This document shows positions 11,439 through 23,880 of a DNA stretch of 64,000 bases, in pieces. The notes beneath the pieces are model-generated. The model was not told the DNA's origin, ran no database searches, and saw only the letters and a program-made list of their open reading frames with translations. A program made the translations under genes and the position numbers. The stretch is from assembly GCA_032622095.1 (NCBI GenBank), contig CP136069.1:102330278-102394277 (forward strand), in the 5' to 3' direction. Each line of letters begins with the position of its first letter. Within the stretch, counting starts at the first letter, position 1. The stretch is from Siphonodentalium dalli (taxonomy: Eukaryota; Mollusca; Scaphopoda; Gadilida; Siphonodentaliidae).

Positions 11439-12241
11439 TATACCCCCCGCAACGAAGTTAGGGGGGGTATACTGGAGTCAGCTTGTCCGTCCGTCCGTCG
11501 TCCGTCCGTCGTCCGTCGTCCGTCGTCCGTCCGTCCGTGGACACAAATTTGTCCGGAGTTTTTCTCAGTCATTTTTTGATCAATTTCCGTGAAACTTGGC
11601 ACAGACATCAACCATCATGGGAACCTGTGCACCTGCGATTATGACGTCTGTCGGACTTTTTTTTTTGGAGTTATTCCCCCTTTTTCGACTTAGAAAATTT
11701 TCGCAACATGTATACTTTTGTCCGAGCTTTTATTCCTACATTTTTCAGTCAATTTTTTTAAAACTTGGCACAGATATTTAGTACCATTGGAACTTGTGCA
11801 CCTGCGATTATGACATCTGTCCGACATTTTTTGGTGGAGTTATCCCCCTTTTTCAACTTAGAAACTTTTTTTGCAACATGCATAATTTTGTCCGAGCTTT
11901 TATTCCTACATTTTTCGGTCAATGTTTTTGAATCTTGGCACTGATATTTAGTACCATGGGAACCTGTGCCCCTGCGATTATGACGTCTGTCCGACATTTT
12001 TTGTGTGGAGATATTCCCCTTTTTCGACTTAGAATTTTTTTCGCAACATACATAATTTTGTCCAAGCTTTTATTCCTACAATTTTCGGTCAATAGGTTTA
12101 AGATTAGGGTTATGGTTGTACACCTGCAATGGGAACTGTTATTTTATTATTTTAACTAAATGTTTACTGACATGTGAAACATCTTAGTATTTTAAAAAGG
12201 GGGGTATCCGTAGTCCCATTGGGACAGTCACACCTCTAGTT
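11439..12241 (+). mobile_element. Hairpin element family B, copy B1
   Basis: A 5' hairpin (TATACCCCCC...GGGGGGTATA) is followed by a (CCGT)n run (11490-11540). Three to four units of about 150 bp follow, with GAAACTTGGCACAGACATCA, CCTGTGCACCTGCGATTATG and GGAGTTATCCCCC-type segments. The 3' end is TATCCGTA, the hairpin GTCCCATTGGGAC, then AGTCACACCTCTAGTT. No coding sequence is seen. It is inserted in the ACAGCT repeat. The Helentron-like class is inferred from the architecture. Confidence 0.8.
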
Positions 12242-13188
12242 CATTACAGCTACTTTCCAGCCACATAGCAGTTGTGATGTCATAACGTCATGGCGTGAGG
12301 CAACATCATATGACATCACTTTTTAACAGTTGCTGCTACTAGTAGCAACTGTGTAAAGATGGAGAAGAAACAAGGGAGCACTTTCTAACAGCCTGCAGGC
12401 ATGACTGCATGATTGATGCAAGAGAGAAGGCAATCAGAAAACTGCAATCTATTCTCCCTGACTCAACCCTTACTAACATACTGGCAGATTCTAATCTACT
12501 AAACTCAACTCATATTGGACTGTTCAATGTCAGTATTTAGACAGTAATAGTGGAGATGATAGACCTACACATGTATCAGTTGATGTTCAATTATATTGAG
12601 ATGTGGAGCAGACAATATATTGGGAGGCTCCATAGCATCCGCTCCTCAATCCTTACCAGATGTCAGTAGAAGATTCCCATTTCATTATTCCAGTTCTTTA
12701 CCGATCTTAATCATTATATGAAATTCAGATTACATTTAATCAGTGTATATAGAGAATACAAATAAAAGAAATCAAAATTACTCTGACTCAACTGAATCAG
12801 AGGTGCTGCGACAAATAAACGCAGGGATTTACGAAGACAAGACAAGACAAGTAGGTGTTTTATTATACACATATGTCCTATGAAGAATTTTTTTTAAAGA
12901 TATGAGACAGATTTGGGCACTTGAGATGACAAGATGAAGATAACCAGTATATCTACTATTTAGCTATTTCTACATCGAAGGTGGCAGATATTTCTGAAAT
13001 ACGGTAAGTATCACTGGTAAAATTTTAAGCCTAACACAGATTTCTGTCCCTGCAACCTAGGCTTCCCGTACTAATCCATGCAGTACATTTCTTTCCTAAA
13101 CTTGTCCTTTCACAGCGACATATCTAACGATAGCAGTCAGTGCCACAAAACAATTGTAGAATATCAGTTCTAGGTATTTTATAAGTTA
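12242..13188. other. Non-coding stretch with CRE-like palindromes
   Basis: It starts as ACAGCT-type repeat. Three CRE/ATF-like half or full sites follow within 45 bp: TGATGTCA (12275-12282), ACGTCA (12285-12290) and TGACATCA (12311-12318). A hairpin ACAGTTGCT/AGCAACTGT spans about 12326-12352. The remainder is AT-rich with no recognisable gene. Confidence 0.45.
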
Positions 13189-15487
13189 TTGTCCCCCGAA
13201 AAAAAAAATTCGGGGGACTATTAAAATAGCCGGTGTCCGTCCGTCCATCCGACCGTCCGTCCGGAAATGGTTTCCGGATGATAACTTTAGTTTCGGTTAT
13301 TAGATCAAAAGCAAATTTCATAGGTGAGTTTATCAGACCAAAATAAAGGTCAAGTTCGAATATGGGTTTGCTCCGCCCATTTTTGCGAGAGTTATGGCCC
13401 TTTTTTGACTTGGAAAACCCCTGAAAGTTGGTTTCCGGATGATAACTTTAGTAGAGTTAATCGGATTCAAACCAAATTTGGTATATTACTTTCTCCCAGC
13501 AAAACACAGGTCAAGATCGAACTTGGGTTATGCCCGACCATTTTTGGCAGAGTTATGCCCCTTTTTCGACATAGAAAATTAAATTTTCTTCTTTTTTTTT
13601 GGTTTCCGGATGATAACTTGATTTTGGATTGTTTATATGCAAAAACCGTTTGTGGATTACTTATATCAAAATACAGCTCAAGTTCGAATTTCGGTTTAAT
13701 CCGATAATTTTTGCGAGAGTTATGGCCCTTTTTTTGTCCGCCGACCGGACATATAAAACCCCAAAAGTTGGTGTCCGGATGATAACTTTAGTAGAGTTAA
13801 TCAGATTTAAATCAAATATGGTATGTCTCTTTCTCCCAGCAAAACACAGGTCAAGTTCGAATTCGGGTTCCGCCCGCCAATTTTCACCAGAGTTATGTCC
13901 CTTTTTATGTGTACCCATACCATAGTATGGTACACATAGTGTCAACGTCCGGATTGACCACTCGTCGTTCGTCCGTCCGTCCGTCCGTCCGTCTGTCTGT
14001 CCGTCCGTAGACACTTTACGTGTAATGCGATAACTCAAACATTTTTTACCTGATCAAAACCAAAATTTGTATATGGGGTTTTCAGCCCAATATACAGATC
14101 GAGTTCGAATATGGGTTTGATCCGACTTTTTTTTACAGAGTTGTGGCCCTTTTTTTACTTAGAATTCACACATTCTGCCATAACTCAAACATTTTTTATC
14201 TAATCGGAACCAAACTTGGTATGTGAGTTTCTCGGCCCAAAATACAGATCGAGTTCGAATATGGGTTTGATCCGAGTTTTTTTTACGGAGTTATGGCCCT
14301 TTTTCGAATTAGAATTCATTAATTCTGCCATAACTCTAACATTTTTTATCTGATTGGAACCAAATTTGGTGTATGAGTTTCTCAGACCAACATACAGATT
14401 GAGTTCGAATATGGGTTTGATCGGATTTTTAATGGAGTTATGGTCCTTTGACATATAATTCACACATACATGTACTTCGATAAATCAACCATTTTTCATC
14501 TGATAGGAACCAAATTTGGTATGTGAGTTTCTCAACTCAAAATACAGAACGAGTTTGAATATGGGTTAGATCCAATTTGTTATACCAGAGATATGGCCCT
14601 TTTTAAACTAAGAATTATCCAGATTATAACCCAAGTAACTTACAATTAATGAATACCTGCTTCTCTGTGAGCAAGATAAAAGACTATATAGTTTATTGCT
14701 TTGAGAGTTATTTATAGCCCTCATATGTTAGCTCTGTATAAGACAGAGATAGGTGATTTAACCCCTTTTACCCATTCCATGTCTTTTAACCTTTTCCATT
14801 AAATAAATAATTATATTATTTTGATATCTCACATGGCAATTTGCAACAACATGAATAGAACTGCTTACACTATGATAGTGGTGACAGGCTCTAGAGTTTA
14901 GATGTTATATTAACCCTTCTATATTGACTCATACATTCCAATAATTTGTGTTATTACTGGTTATTATGTACATTTGTCATATACTACTTTAGATCATAAC
15001 AGTATACTCTATAATTCAACATTAAACGATTATGATTCTGATCATAACAATTTATTATCGCCAAGGGATGGGTTAAACATCTGCCGATCGTGATCGGCCT
15101 CTCGTTTACTTAGAATTTTTGCCAATTTGAAGTTTCCGGATGAAAACTTTACTAAATGTGTACTGAATGAAATTAAATTTGGTATATGTAGGTTTACTAG
15201 CACAAAAGACAGATCAAGTTCGACGAATTTTAGTTTGAACCGATGATTTTGCTCAGAGTTATGGGCTTTTCGACTTAGTAAATTCAATTTTTCTTGTAAT
15301 TTTCTTCATTTTGAGCCAATTGGAGGTTATATTTGGACTTTAAGAGTTTATTTAAGATTAGGTTATTTGTATGCATGACAGTAATGAGACAATGCACAAG
15401 TGTCTTATCCAGATAGTATACTTCTACAAAGCCTCCGCTCCAAATGAAGCCACCGGTTCGGGGGACACTGTGGCCGAGCGGCCTTTT
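13189..15487 (+). mobile_element. Hairpin element family D, copy D1 (interrupted)
   Basis: The 5' hairpin is GTCCCCCGAA/TTCGGGGGAC, followed by CCGTCCGTCC. Core units of about 140 bp follow (TTTCCGGATGATAACTTTAG, ACCAAATTTGGTATAT, GAGTTATGGCCC). Family-F element F1 interrupts it at 13907-15105; D sequence resumes with ACTTAGAATTTTTGCC. The 3' end repeats TTCGGGGGAC, then the hairpin GGCC-GAG-CGGCC and TTTTATT. The 5' and 3' ends thus also share a 10 bp inverted repeat. No coding sequence is seen. Confidence 0.75.
13907..15105 (+). mobile_element. Hairpin element family F, copy F1 (inside D1)
   Basis: The 5' hairpin is TGTACCCATACC/GGTACACA-like around ATAGTATGG. A CCGTCCGT run and TAGACACTTTACGTGTAATG follow, then about four units of 150 bp with CCATAACTCAAACATTTTTT, GAACCAAATTTGGTATGTGA and GAGTTCGAATATGGGTTTGA. 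The 3' part is CCAAGGGATGGGTTAAACAT, the hairpin GCCGATCGTGATCGGC, then CTCTCGTT. The insertion lies in a T run of D1. No coding sequence is seen. Confidence 0.8.
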
Positions 15488-15734
15488 ATTTATAATGGTA
15501 TTAAGGTGCGGTGTGTGTTACATAATCATGTATTCTAATACATTTATTTTACTAAATTGTATGAATTGTTGATTAGGATTAACAACCTATAAAGATATCC
15601 TGTCAAGTACCTGAGAAAGAAAGTGCTGTTCAAATTTCATGAGATTGTTGGGAAAGTTCGTAGGAAAGGAAGTTTATTTCAGATTTTGTATGGAGGCTTC
15701 TTCAATCAAGCTTAACAATGGTACAGGATGATAA

Positions 15735-16637
15735 TTATACCCCCTTTAAAAAAAAGGGGGGTCCCCTTTTTAAAAAAGGGGGTATACTGTTTTGTACCTG
15801 TCCATGCGTCCGTCGTGCCGTGCATCCGTGCATGTGTCCGTACGTCCGTCCGATGTCTGTTCATGTAATAACTTGAACAGTAGTGTTCGGATCTCAATGA
15901 AATTAGGTATGGATGTTCACTACTATGAGGACATTAAATAGAGGGTTCCATCGTTTTGTTCGAATGTTCCATTCTAGAGTTATTCATCTTTGTTTATCTG
16001 GAAATGTTGGAATTTTGGTCTGTCTGGTGTCTGTTCATGTCATAACTTCAACAGTAGTGCTCGGATCTCAATGAAATTTGTTATGGATGTTCACAACTAT
16101 GAGGGCATTCAATAGAGGGTTCCATCGATTTCTTCGGATTTTCCTTTCCACAGTTATTCATCTTTGTTTATCTGGAAATGTTGGCTTTTTGGTCTGTCTG
16201 GTGTCTGTTCATGTCGTAACTTCAACAGTTGGGCTGGGATCTCAATGAAATTTGGTATGGATGTTCAGTACTATGAGGATATTAAAAAGAGGGTTCCACC
16301 GTTTTCTTCGGATTTTCCATTCTAGAGTTATTCATCTTTGTTTATCTGGAAATGTTGGCTTTTTGGTCCATCTGGTGTCTGTTCATGTCGTAACTTCAAC
16401 AGTTGTGCTGGGATCTCAATGAAATTTGGTATGGATGATCACTACTATGAGGACATTTAATGGCACATTCAACTGTTTTGTATTGGTTTTTTGTTCTATA
16501 GTTATTCATCTTTGTTTATTTGAAAATGCTGATTTTTGGTCCATCTGTCTGAGTATAGCAGTCATAAGTTATAGATATGCCCACACTAGGCGGTATGCCA
16601 CAAGGGGGTATGCACAGGACGACAGTCCATCTCTTGT
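15735..16637 (+). mobile_element. Hairpin element family C, copy C1
   Basis: The 5' hairpin is built from TATACCCCCTTT and AAAGGGGGTATA, followed by CCGTCCGTCCGATGT. Four to five units of about 180 bp follow, with TGAAATTTGGTATGGATGTT, AGAGGGTTCCATCG and GTTTATCTGGAAATGTTGG. The 3' end has GGCGGTATGCCACAAGGGGG, the hairpin GGAC-GACA-GTCC, then ATCTCTTGTT. It has no coding capacity. Confidence 0.8.
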
Positions 16638-17194
16638 TTGATCAGTTCACTCAAATTCAACCTACTCCTGATTTCATGATACTTTTTCAAAAATAAATTT
16701 GTTCTTGTCTCTCCATTTTCAGGCGCCAAGATGAGCTGTCTGGATTTGTTGAACATGTATGAGAAATATGGATGATGCCACAATAACATTTCACATAGAC
16801 TACTACCATGAAACTACATCAATTCAGAAACTCAATAGCTGAAATGAAACAGTGATTTGTGTTTGTTGGGACCAATTCTTCGGATAATGTTAATTCAAGC
16901 CGCGGGTACATGTATATATGGATAGTTTCAATAAAAAATTAAATTTCTATAAAATGCTGATTTCGCTAGTACTTGTTTGTGATGCACTTCATCTGGAGCA
17001 ATTATTGTCCAATGTGTTTTAATTATTAAAGCAATGTCGCACAAATTCTGTGCGCCCCATAATAATACATGTCACATGTTGTGTGGAAAAGCTCTCATTC
17101 ATATCGTAGCATTTCACAATGTCTAGAGAATACAGCTTTTATAAAGAGGCTGCAGATTACATTACAGAGCAGAGCTGACTTCCCATTTTATCAT
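16638..17194. other. Unassigned AT-rich spacer
   Basis: No gene, RNA or repeat was recognised between elements C1 and H. The short frames present have no domain signal. Confidence 0.4.
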
Positions 17195-18546
17195 TATACC
17201 CCCACTTTCGAAGAAAATGGAGGGTATACTGGATGCATCTGTCCGTCAAGCTTTCTCTCTCTCCGTTGAGCCGTCCGTCCGTGCTTACATCTGACGTTTA
17301 TGTGGCCAATTTTAAGAAAAATGGATAGTTGGGTGGCTGATTTCCGTTACGTGGCTTGCCACCTAATGGAGTTGAGATCAACCCTTTAAAATGATCTATT
17401 TGGCCATATCAGCATATTTAATTTTTTGGTCACTTAATAGTTGGAAACAAAAAGTCCATAGATTTGGACCTCCATGATCTGTCTATAGGAGCCATAAGGA
17501 GGTGTTCGGACAGTTATGTGGCTAGCTACTCAATCACGGACATGTCAGTTTCTCCTATTCAACTGTCCTAGTTGCTGTTTACAGGTTTTTGGGTTTCAAT
17601 GAGCTTCTTCTGGTATAATTCCTACATGTTCTGACTCCACAATCAGAAATTGTATTACTTTTAACTACTTGATAGCCACATAAAAGTTTGTCCACTACTT
17701 GATAGCCACATAAATTTTAGCCACATTAAATATTTTAGCCGCATAACTCATTAGCCACCTATCTCCTCAAATGTTGGTACGTCCGTCATACCGTCCGTCC
17801 GTCCGTCGTACCGTCTGTCCGTCCATCCGACCTCATAACTCGAACAACTATGAACCAATTTCAATAATTTTTTGTATGCAATCTCCTTTAATAGGACTGC
17901 CTCTCCGCATGATGCTAATTGCGGTTTGGTACGACTTTTTTTTTAAAGTTACGCCTCATTTTCGACTTTTTCGGTTTCCGGATGATATCTCAAGTTTGGA
18001 TCCTTTAATTGCAAATACCGTTTTTTTGTAGATCAGTCATATCAAGATACAGGTTGAGTTCGAATTTGAGTTTGATCCGATGATTTTTTCTAGAGTAATC
18101 AGTTTGGATTGTTTAATTGTAATTTTTTTTTTTTTTTTTGTGGGTCGTACATATCAAAATACAGGTCAAGTTCGAATTTGAGTTTGATCCAATGATTTTT
18201 CCCAAAGTTATGGGCCTTTCGACTTTGAAATAATTTTTTTTATAATTTTCTGTTTTTCTGTATGAGGGTACCTTCATGGTGTAATCAACTCCTCCTACAG
18301 TTTTGATCGTAGATATTTGAAACTTCCTTTTTTTTTGGATGCTATCACATTCGACAAAAGCCATCTTAGATGTTAAGGTTGCGTTTCATTTTCTCCCCTT
18401 TTTTGGGTTTCTGCAATCATTCGAACAAATATGAACCAATATCAAAATTATTAATCCAAATTTTTCTTTAAAGTTGGGTTTACGGATAATGCGGGTTGAA
18501 TTTGCCATGGTGGGGGTATGCTAGCACTCGAGTGCACACCTCTTGT
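17195..18546 (+). mobile_element. Hairpin element family H (D-like core)
   Basis: The 5' hairpin is TATACCCCCACTTTC/GAAAATGGAGGGTATA. A CCGTCCGTCCG run is split by about 480 bp (17285-17765) of unrelated sequence containing TTTATGTGGC/TAGCCACATAA motifs. A second CCGTCCGT run (about 17780-17825) and family-D-like cores then follow. The 3' end has the hairpin GCACTCGAGTGC, then ACACCTCTTGTT. Element B2 begins immediately at the terminal TT, giving head-to-tail insertion. Confidence 0.65.
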
Positions 18547-19521
18547 TATACCCCCCCGCAGCGAAGTTATGGGGGTATACTGGAGTCGGCTTGTCCGTCC
18601 GTCCGTCGTCCGTCCGTCCGTGGACACAAATTTGTCCGGAGTTTTTCTCAGTCGTTTTTTGATCAATTTCCGTGAAACTTGGCACAGACATCAATCATCA
18701 TGGGAACCTGTGCACCTGCGATTATGACGTCTGTCAGACTTTTTTTTTTGGAGTTATCCCCCCTTTTTTGACTTAGAAAATTTTCGCAACATGTATACTT
18801 TTGTCCGAGCTTTTATTAGCTCATCTGAGACGAAGTCTCCGGTGGAGCTATAGTCATCACTCCTCGTCCGTCGTCCGTCCGTCCGTCTGTCTGTCCGTCT
18901 GTCCGTCTGTCTGTCTGTCCGTCAACTTTTTTAAAAACATCTTCTCCTCTGAAACCATCATACCGAATTGGTTCATATTTGGTGTGGATGTTCCCTAGGT
19001 GACTCTCATTCAGATTTGTTCAAATGAGGTCACCAAGTCAAATAGTTTTGATGTCAGGACCATAACTATTTTTCCACATAGTAATTCTTAAAACGACTTC
19101 TTTTCTGAAGTTGTCGGGCCGAATGGGTTCATATTTGGTATGAGGGTACCTTGGGTGACTGTGGTTCAGATTTGTTCAAATGAGGTCACTGGGTCAAATG
19201 TGGGTGGGGCTATGGACATAAATCTTAATTTTTTTTTTTTAAATTTCAATTTAACTTATTGCTCAATTTAACCAAAAAAAAAATAAATATATATATATTT
19301 TATTTTTAATAAAAAATTTTTAATAAATAAAATATTTTATTTTTAAATAAAATAAAAAAAAAACTCATTAAAATTTTGAAGAACCTATGACATTACATCT
19401 TTGGGAGGGGAGGGGAGGTACCTCTAGTCACTCCACTATATTTGGTTGAAATCAGGGGTTTGGGAGAAATCAGGAACAGACAGATATGTACAGAAATGTT
19501 CAGTAAATTACAAAATGTACT

Positions 19522-19923
19522 TTAACCCTTTACCCAACAGAACGGTCCTGTGCCAATGCATTCTCTTATATATGCGAGTCGACCATAGGTCGCCTCGCAT
19601 ATATATAAGAGAATGCATTGGCTTAACACATTACAAATTATAAAATTGTTAAAGAATGTAAGAAAAAATGGTAAAAAGTGTTAAAAAAAGATTTTGTTTA
19701 GGCCAATGCATTCTCTTATACATGCGAGGCGACCTATGGTCGACTCGCATATATAAGAGAATGCATTGGCACAGGGTATAACTGTAACTATCACAATGTG
19801 GTCAAGGAGCCGGTTCCAATGATATCCATATTTGTATGGTTCTATTGAGACAGACCGAAGATATTTTAGGCTGTTGAAGCTTTATTTGGCCGGTTTTGGC
19901 CGGTTTGTTGGGTAAAGGGTTAA
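19522..19923. mobile_element. piggyBac-like foldback MITE, TTAA target
   Basis: It is flanked by TTAA at 19522-19525 and 19920-19923. Ends are CCCTTTACCCAACA and its inverse TGTTGGGTAAAGGG. Two inner near-palindromes of about 68 bp (19553-19621, 19703-19770) carry CCAATGCATTCTCTTATA and its complement. No transposase is present. TTAA plus CCC termini point to piggyBac. Element E2 lacks this insert, which supports a late insertion into E1. Confidence 0.8.
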
Positions 19924-20506
19924 TCCTTGTATTCACTACTACAGTAAGCCACCCATGTGCTCTGATGGATACATGTTTATACAACTGGCAGATGGGTAGA
20001 TAACAACTGCTATGCCATAGTGCTATCCATCCCCAGAGAGTGTAATTCATGTCATTTGTAATTTAAATGAGATTAATGGTGTTATCAATGAAGCACCCTT
20101 GTTGTTTACATTATCACTCAGTGGTCATTAAAATCAGATTAATTTCATTTTCTCCAAGTTTGAATAAAGAGTGTCTTCCCAGAGGGTGAATTTATGTTGC
20201 TCCACACAGCAGGCTAGCATAACCAAATACACCCTCTGAGAACCTTATTCTGCTTAGGCCTCATCTTCTGGGAAGTATCTAGAGTCTCAAGATCTCATTC
20301 TGCTTAGGCCTCATCTTCTGGGAAGTATCTATAGTATCAAATTTACATTGTTGTTAGTTAAATTTCCCTTCTAGGAAGTTTATATATCCCCTAATTTGCA
20401 GAAGATAAAATTCATGATTGAGGTGCCCAATGGGTGAACATCACCAACTTCAACTGGGGAACTTCAATCTTATTCTAGGTCTTTCATAGCAGTTGAGGGC
20501 CTTATC

Positions 20507-20595
20507 AGAATGAGGTCCCCAGAGGGTGAATTTGGTGATGCTAGCCCACTGTGCAGGATAGCGTCACTAAATTCACCCTCTGGGGACCTCATTCT
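20507..20595. repeat. 89 bp near-perfect palindrome
   Basis: The left arm begins AGAATGAGGTCCCCAGAGGG and the right arm ends CCCTCTGGGGACCTCATTCT. The loop is near CCCACTGTGCAGG. Full or partial copies recur at about 20170-20255, 20963-21050 and 21150-21212, and in E2. It could form a cruciform or a long RNA hairpin. Confidence 0.85.
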
Positions 20596-22899
20596 GCAAA
20601 TAACAGACAGACTATTTCAAGGCTTGATTGTATAATACATTGTGTTGCTTGAGGCCAGACATGCACAATGTAGGAACAGACATGCTTTTAGTGATGCTAT
20701 CCCACACAGCGGGCTAGCATCACCAAATTCACCATCTGGAGACCTCATTCTGCTTAGGCCTCATCTTCTGGGAAGTATCTATAGTATCAAATTTACATTG
20801 TTGTTAGTTAAATTTCCCTTCTAGGAAGTTTCTATAACCCCTAATTTACAGAAGATAAAATTCATAATTGAGGGGCCCAATGGGTGAACATCACCAACTT
20901 CAACTGGGGAAATTCAATTTTATTCTAGATCTTCCATAGCAGTTGAGGGCCTTATCAAAATGAGGTCCCCAGAGGGTGAATTTAGCGTCACTAGAGGGTG
21001 AATTTAGCGTCACTAAATTCACCCTCTGGGGACCTCATTCTGCAAATGACAGACACACTATCACACTATTTCAAGGCTTGATTGTATATTAGTAAATACA
21101 TTGTGTTGCTTGAGGCCAGGCATGCACAATGTAGAAACAGACACGCTTTTTGTGATGCTATCCCGCACAGCAGGCTAGCATCACCAAATTCACCCTCTGG
21201 AGACCTCATTCTGCTTAGGCCTCATCTTCTGGGAAGTATCTATAGTATCAAATTTACATTGTTTTTAGTTAAATTTCCCTTCTAGGAAGTTTCTATATCC
21301 CCTAATTTGCAGAAGATAAAATTCATAAATGAGGTGCCCAATGGGTGAATATCACCAACTTCAACTGGGGAACTTAAATCTTATCCTTATCAGATTTGTG
21401 AAAATGGGATCACAGTCAAATAAGGGCAGAGCAAGAGACTTAACTATTTCACTACATAGTAATTCTTAAAATATGTTTGCAAGAACTAGTTGGCTTATAT
21501 AGAATGGAATGTTCTTCCTTGACTGCAATTCAGATTTTTTTTAATGGGGTCACCTGGTCAAATAGGGGCCAAGCGAAGGAAATTTTCCCTCTTAATATGC
21601 TTCCTTCACAAGGACCATCAGGTCTATTTGACTGATATTTATGATATGTATGAAGGGTTCTTTGGTGTCTGGGATTCAAATTTATTCAGATGGGGTCACC
21701 AGGTTAAATAGGGTGGGACCAGGGACATAACTATATGTCTCTATAGTAATTCTTAAAATGTCTTCTCAAGAGAGTTTGGACTATTTAGCTTACATATAGT
21801 ATGGAGGAATCAGGAGGATCCTTTAGTGACTGAGATTCAGATTTGTTAAAATGAGGTCAACCTGTCAAGAAATGGCAGGCTATGGGGAGTTAACACTTTT
21901 GTGTCCAATAAAATCATCGAAATACCAAATTCATTAAAACTTCTACCTTGGAACCACCTGACTGATTGGTCTGACATACATGTATTGTGTTTTGGGTCCA
22001 TGGATAATTTGTCTTTAAACATGTTTAAATGGTTTTAGAAAAAGGCGCTTGTGAGATTGGAAATTTCCAACAATTGAGAAAGTTTGAGGTGTTGGTTGTG
22101 AAATTCCAACCTAAGACTTGGGAGTCTGGAGCCCGGTCGGGAGGGGACTTGTTGAGCTGGAGGAGGGGGGTGATCAGTAGTGTACAGTTGGCAATTTCAA
22201 GGTGGATTTTCACCAAGCTACATACTTGAAGTCTCTCTAGCCACATATCCTGTTTAAATCTACTTCTTTTAAAGTGATTATGAAAAGTGCTGACTGTTTT
22301 GGTCTCCAGAGTCCCAGTCTTATCAGTCTTTGCAGTCTGGTGAGCGACCCCACAGTCATTGACTGTCTTGTTCCTACATTATTCGGTCAATTTTTTTAAA
22401 ACGTGGCACAGATATTTAGTACCATTGGAACTTGTGCACCTGCGATTATGACATCTGTCCGACATTTCTTGGTGGAGTTATCCCCCTTTTTCAACTTAGA
22501 AACTTTTTTTGCAACATGCATAATTTTGTCCGAGCTTTTATTCCTACATTTTCGGTCAATGTTTTTTAATCTTGGCACTGATATTTAGTACCATGGGAAC
22601 CTGTGCACCTGCGATTATGACGTCTGTCCGACTTTTTTTGTGTGGAGTTATCCCCCTTTTTCAACTTAGAATTTTTTTCGCAACATACATAATTTTGTCC
22701 AAGCTTTTATTCCTACAATTTTCGGTCAATAGGTTTAAGATTAGGGTTATGGTTGTACACCTGCAATGGGAACTGTTATTTTATTATTTTAACTAAATGT
22801 TTACTGACATGTGAAACATCTTAGTATTTTTTTAAAAGGGGCGTATCCGTAGTCCCATTGGGACAGTCACACCTCTAGTTGAGTTCAGAATGCAATCAG

Positions 22900-23880
22900 A
22901 AACCTATGCTTGCTATATATTCCACCATAGGGTTCAGATAACTGCTATAAAGCAGCCATATTCATATTATATATATCAAAGGGTCTTGATTGCAGCTACT
23001 TTACAGCAACTTTTATACAGCTATGCTATATATCCTGGGGTCCTGATTACAGCTATAATGCAGCTATTTTTCAGCTACAAAGCAGCTATGATTCATATGC
23101 TATATATCATAGGGTCCTTATTGCAGCTATAAAACAGCTACATTACAGCTACAAAGCAGCTATGATTCATATGCTATATATCATAGGGTCCTTATTGCAG
23201 CTATAAAACAGCTACTTTACAGCTTTAAAGCAGCCATGATTCATATGCTATATCAAAGGGTCATGATTACAGCTTTAAAGCAGCTACAAAACAGCCATGA
23301 TTGATACGATATATCAAATGGTCCTGATTACAGCTATAAAGCAGCTACTTTACAGCTACAAAACAGTCATGATTTTCATTAAATACAGATATGAAACAGT
23401 ACTGCTGATTTATATCTCATTTGCATAACATTTTGAAGACAGATACAAAACAGTTATCTTACTGCTAAAATGCAGCTACGAAACAGCCATAAATCATAAG
23501 CTTGATATTCGTGACTTTCTGAATACAGCTATAAAACAGTTACATTAGCTATTAGAAGTTCAAGAAAATAGTCATTTGCATATTCATGAGATTTGACAGA
23601 GCTCATTACGCATTTTTGAAACGGCTGTAAATTGACTGTTTTTATACTGTAATATAGCTGGAATTTTGTTCCCTAATTAATATTCATATCAATTTAATAG
23701 GGCAATTTTGCATTGAAAGGTATCTTAATTAACACATTACAGCTAAGAAACAGTTTAGCTGTAAGGACTTTTTCTGGCACACACTGTAATTTAGCTGGAA
23801 ACTAGCTATAAGATAACTGTCACTCAAGCTGTAATGTAACTGTAATTCCTAGCTGTATAAATGTAGCTGTATTTTGGCAG
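22900..23880. repeat. ACAGCT-rich tandem repeats
   Basis: Many short units repeat AGCTATAAAACAGCTACTTT, TTACAGCTACAAAGCAGC and ATGATTCATATGCTATATATC with a period of about 60-90 bp. They end in AGCTGTATTTTGGCAG. They resemble, partly in inverted orientation, the ACAGCT repeats at 1190-1759. Both may be end regions of one large element now split by insertions, but this is uncertain. Confidence 0.6.

Larger units (their letters stand above)
18818..22371 (+). mobile_element. Hairpin element family E, copy E1 (inside B2)
   Basis: The 5' hairpin is AGCTCATCTGAGAC-GAA-GTCTCCGGTGGAGCT in two stems, then CCGTCCGTCTGT. Cores with TGGTTCATATTTGGTGTGGA and CAAATGAGGTCACC follow. A piggyBac-like foldback element lies at 19522-19923. 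The middle carries about two and a half units of about 455 bp with large palindromes (20.1-21.4 kb). The 3' end is the hairpin ACAGTCATTGACTGT, then CTTGTT. It is inserted at TT in B2. Its sister copy E2 is at 53716-56410. Confidence 0.85.
18547..22880 (+). mobile_element. Hairpin element family B, copy B2 (interrupted by E1)
   Basis: The 5' end (18547-18817) matches B1, and the 3' end (22372-22880) continues exactly where B1 would: GTCCGAGCTTTTATT on the left, CCTACATTATTCGGTCAATT on the right. The 3.55 kb between is element E1. The 3' terminus repeats B1: hairpin GTCCCATTGGGAC, then CACACCTCTAGTT. Confidence 0.85.

Noticed and set aside
14110-14260. GAGTTCGAATATGGGTTTGA resembling a tRNA B box
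   Set aside because: No A box or cloverleaf partner is found at the proper distance, and the word is part of the family-F core.
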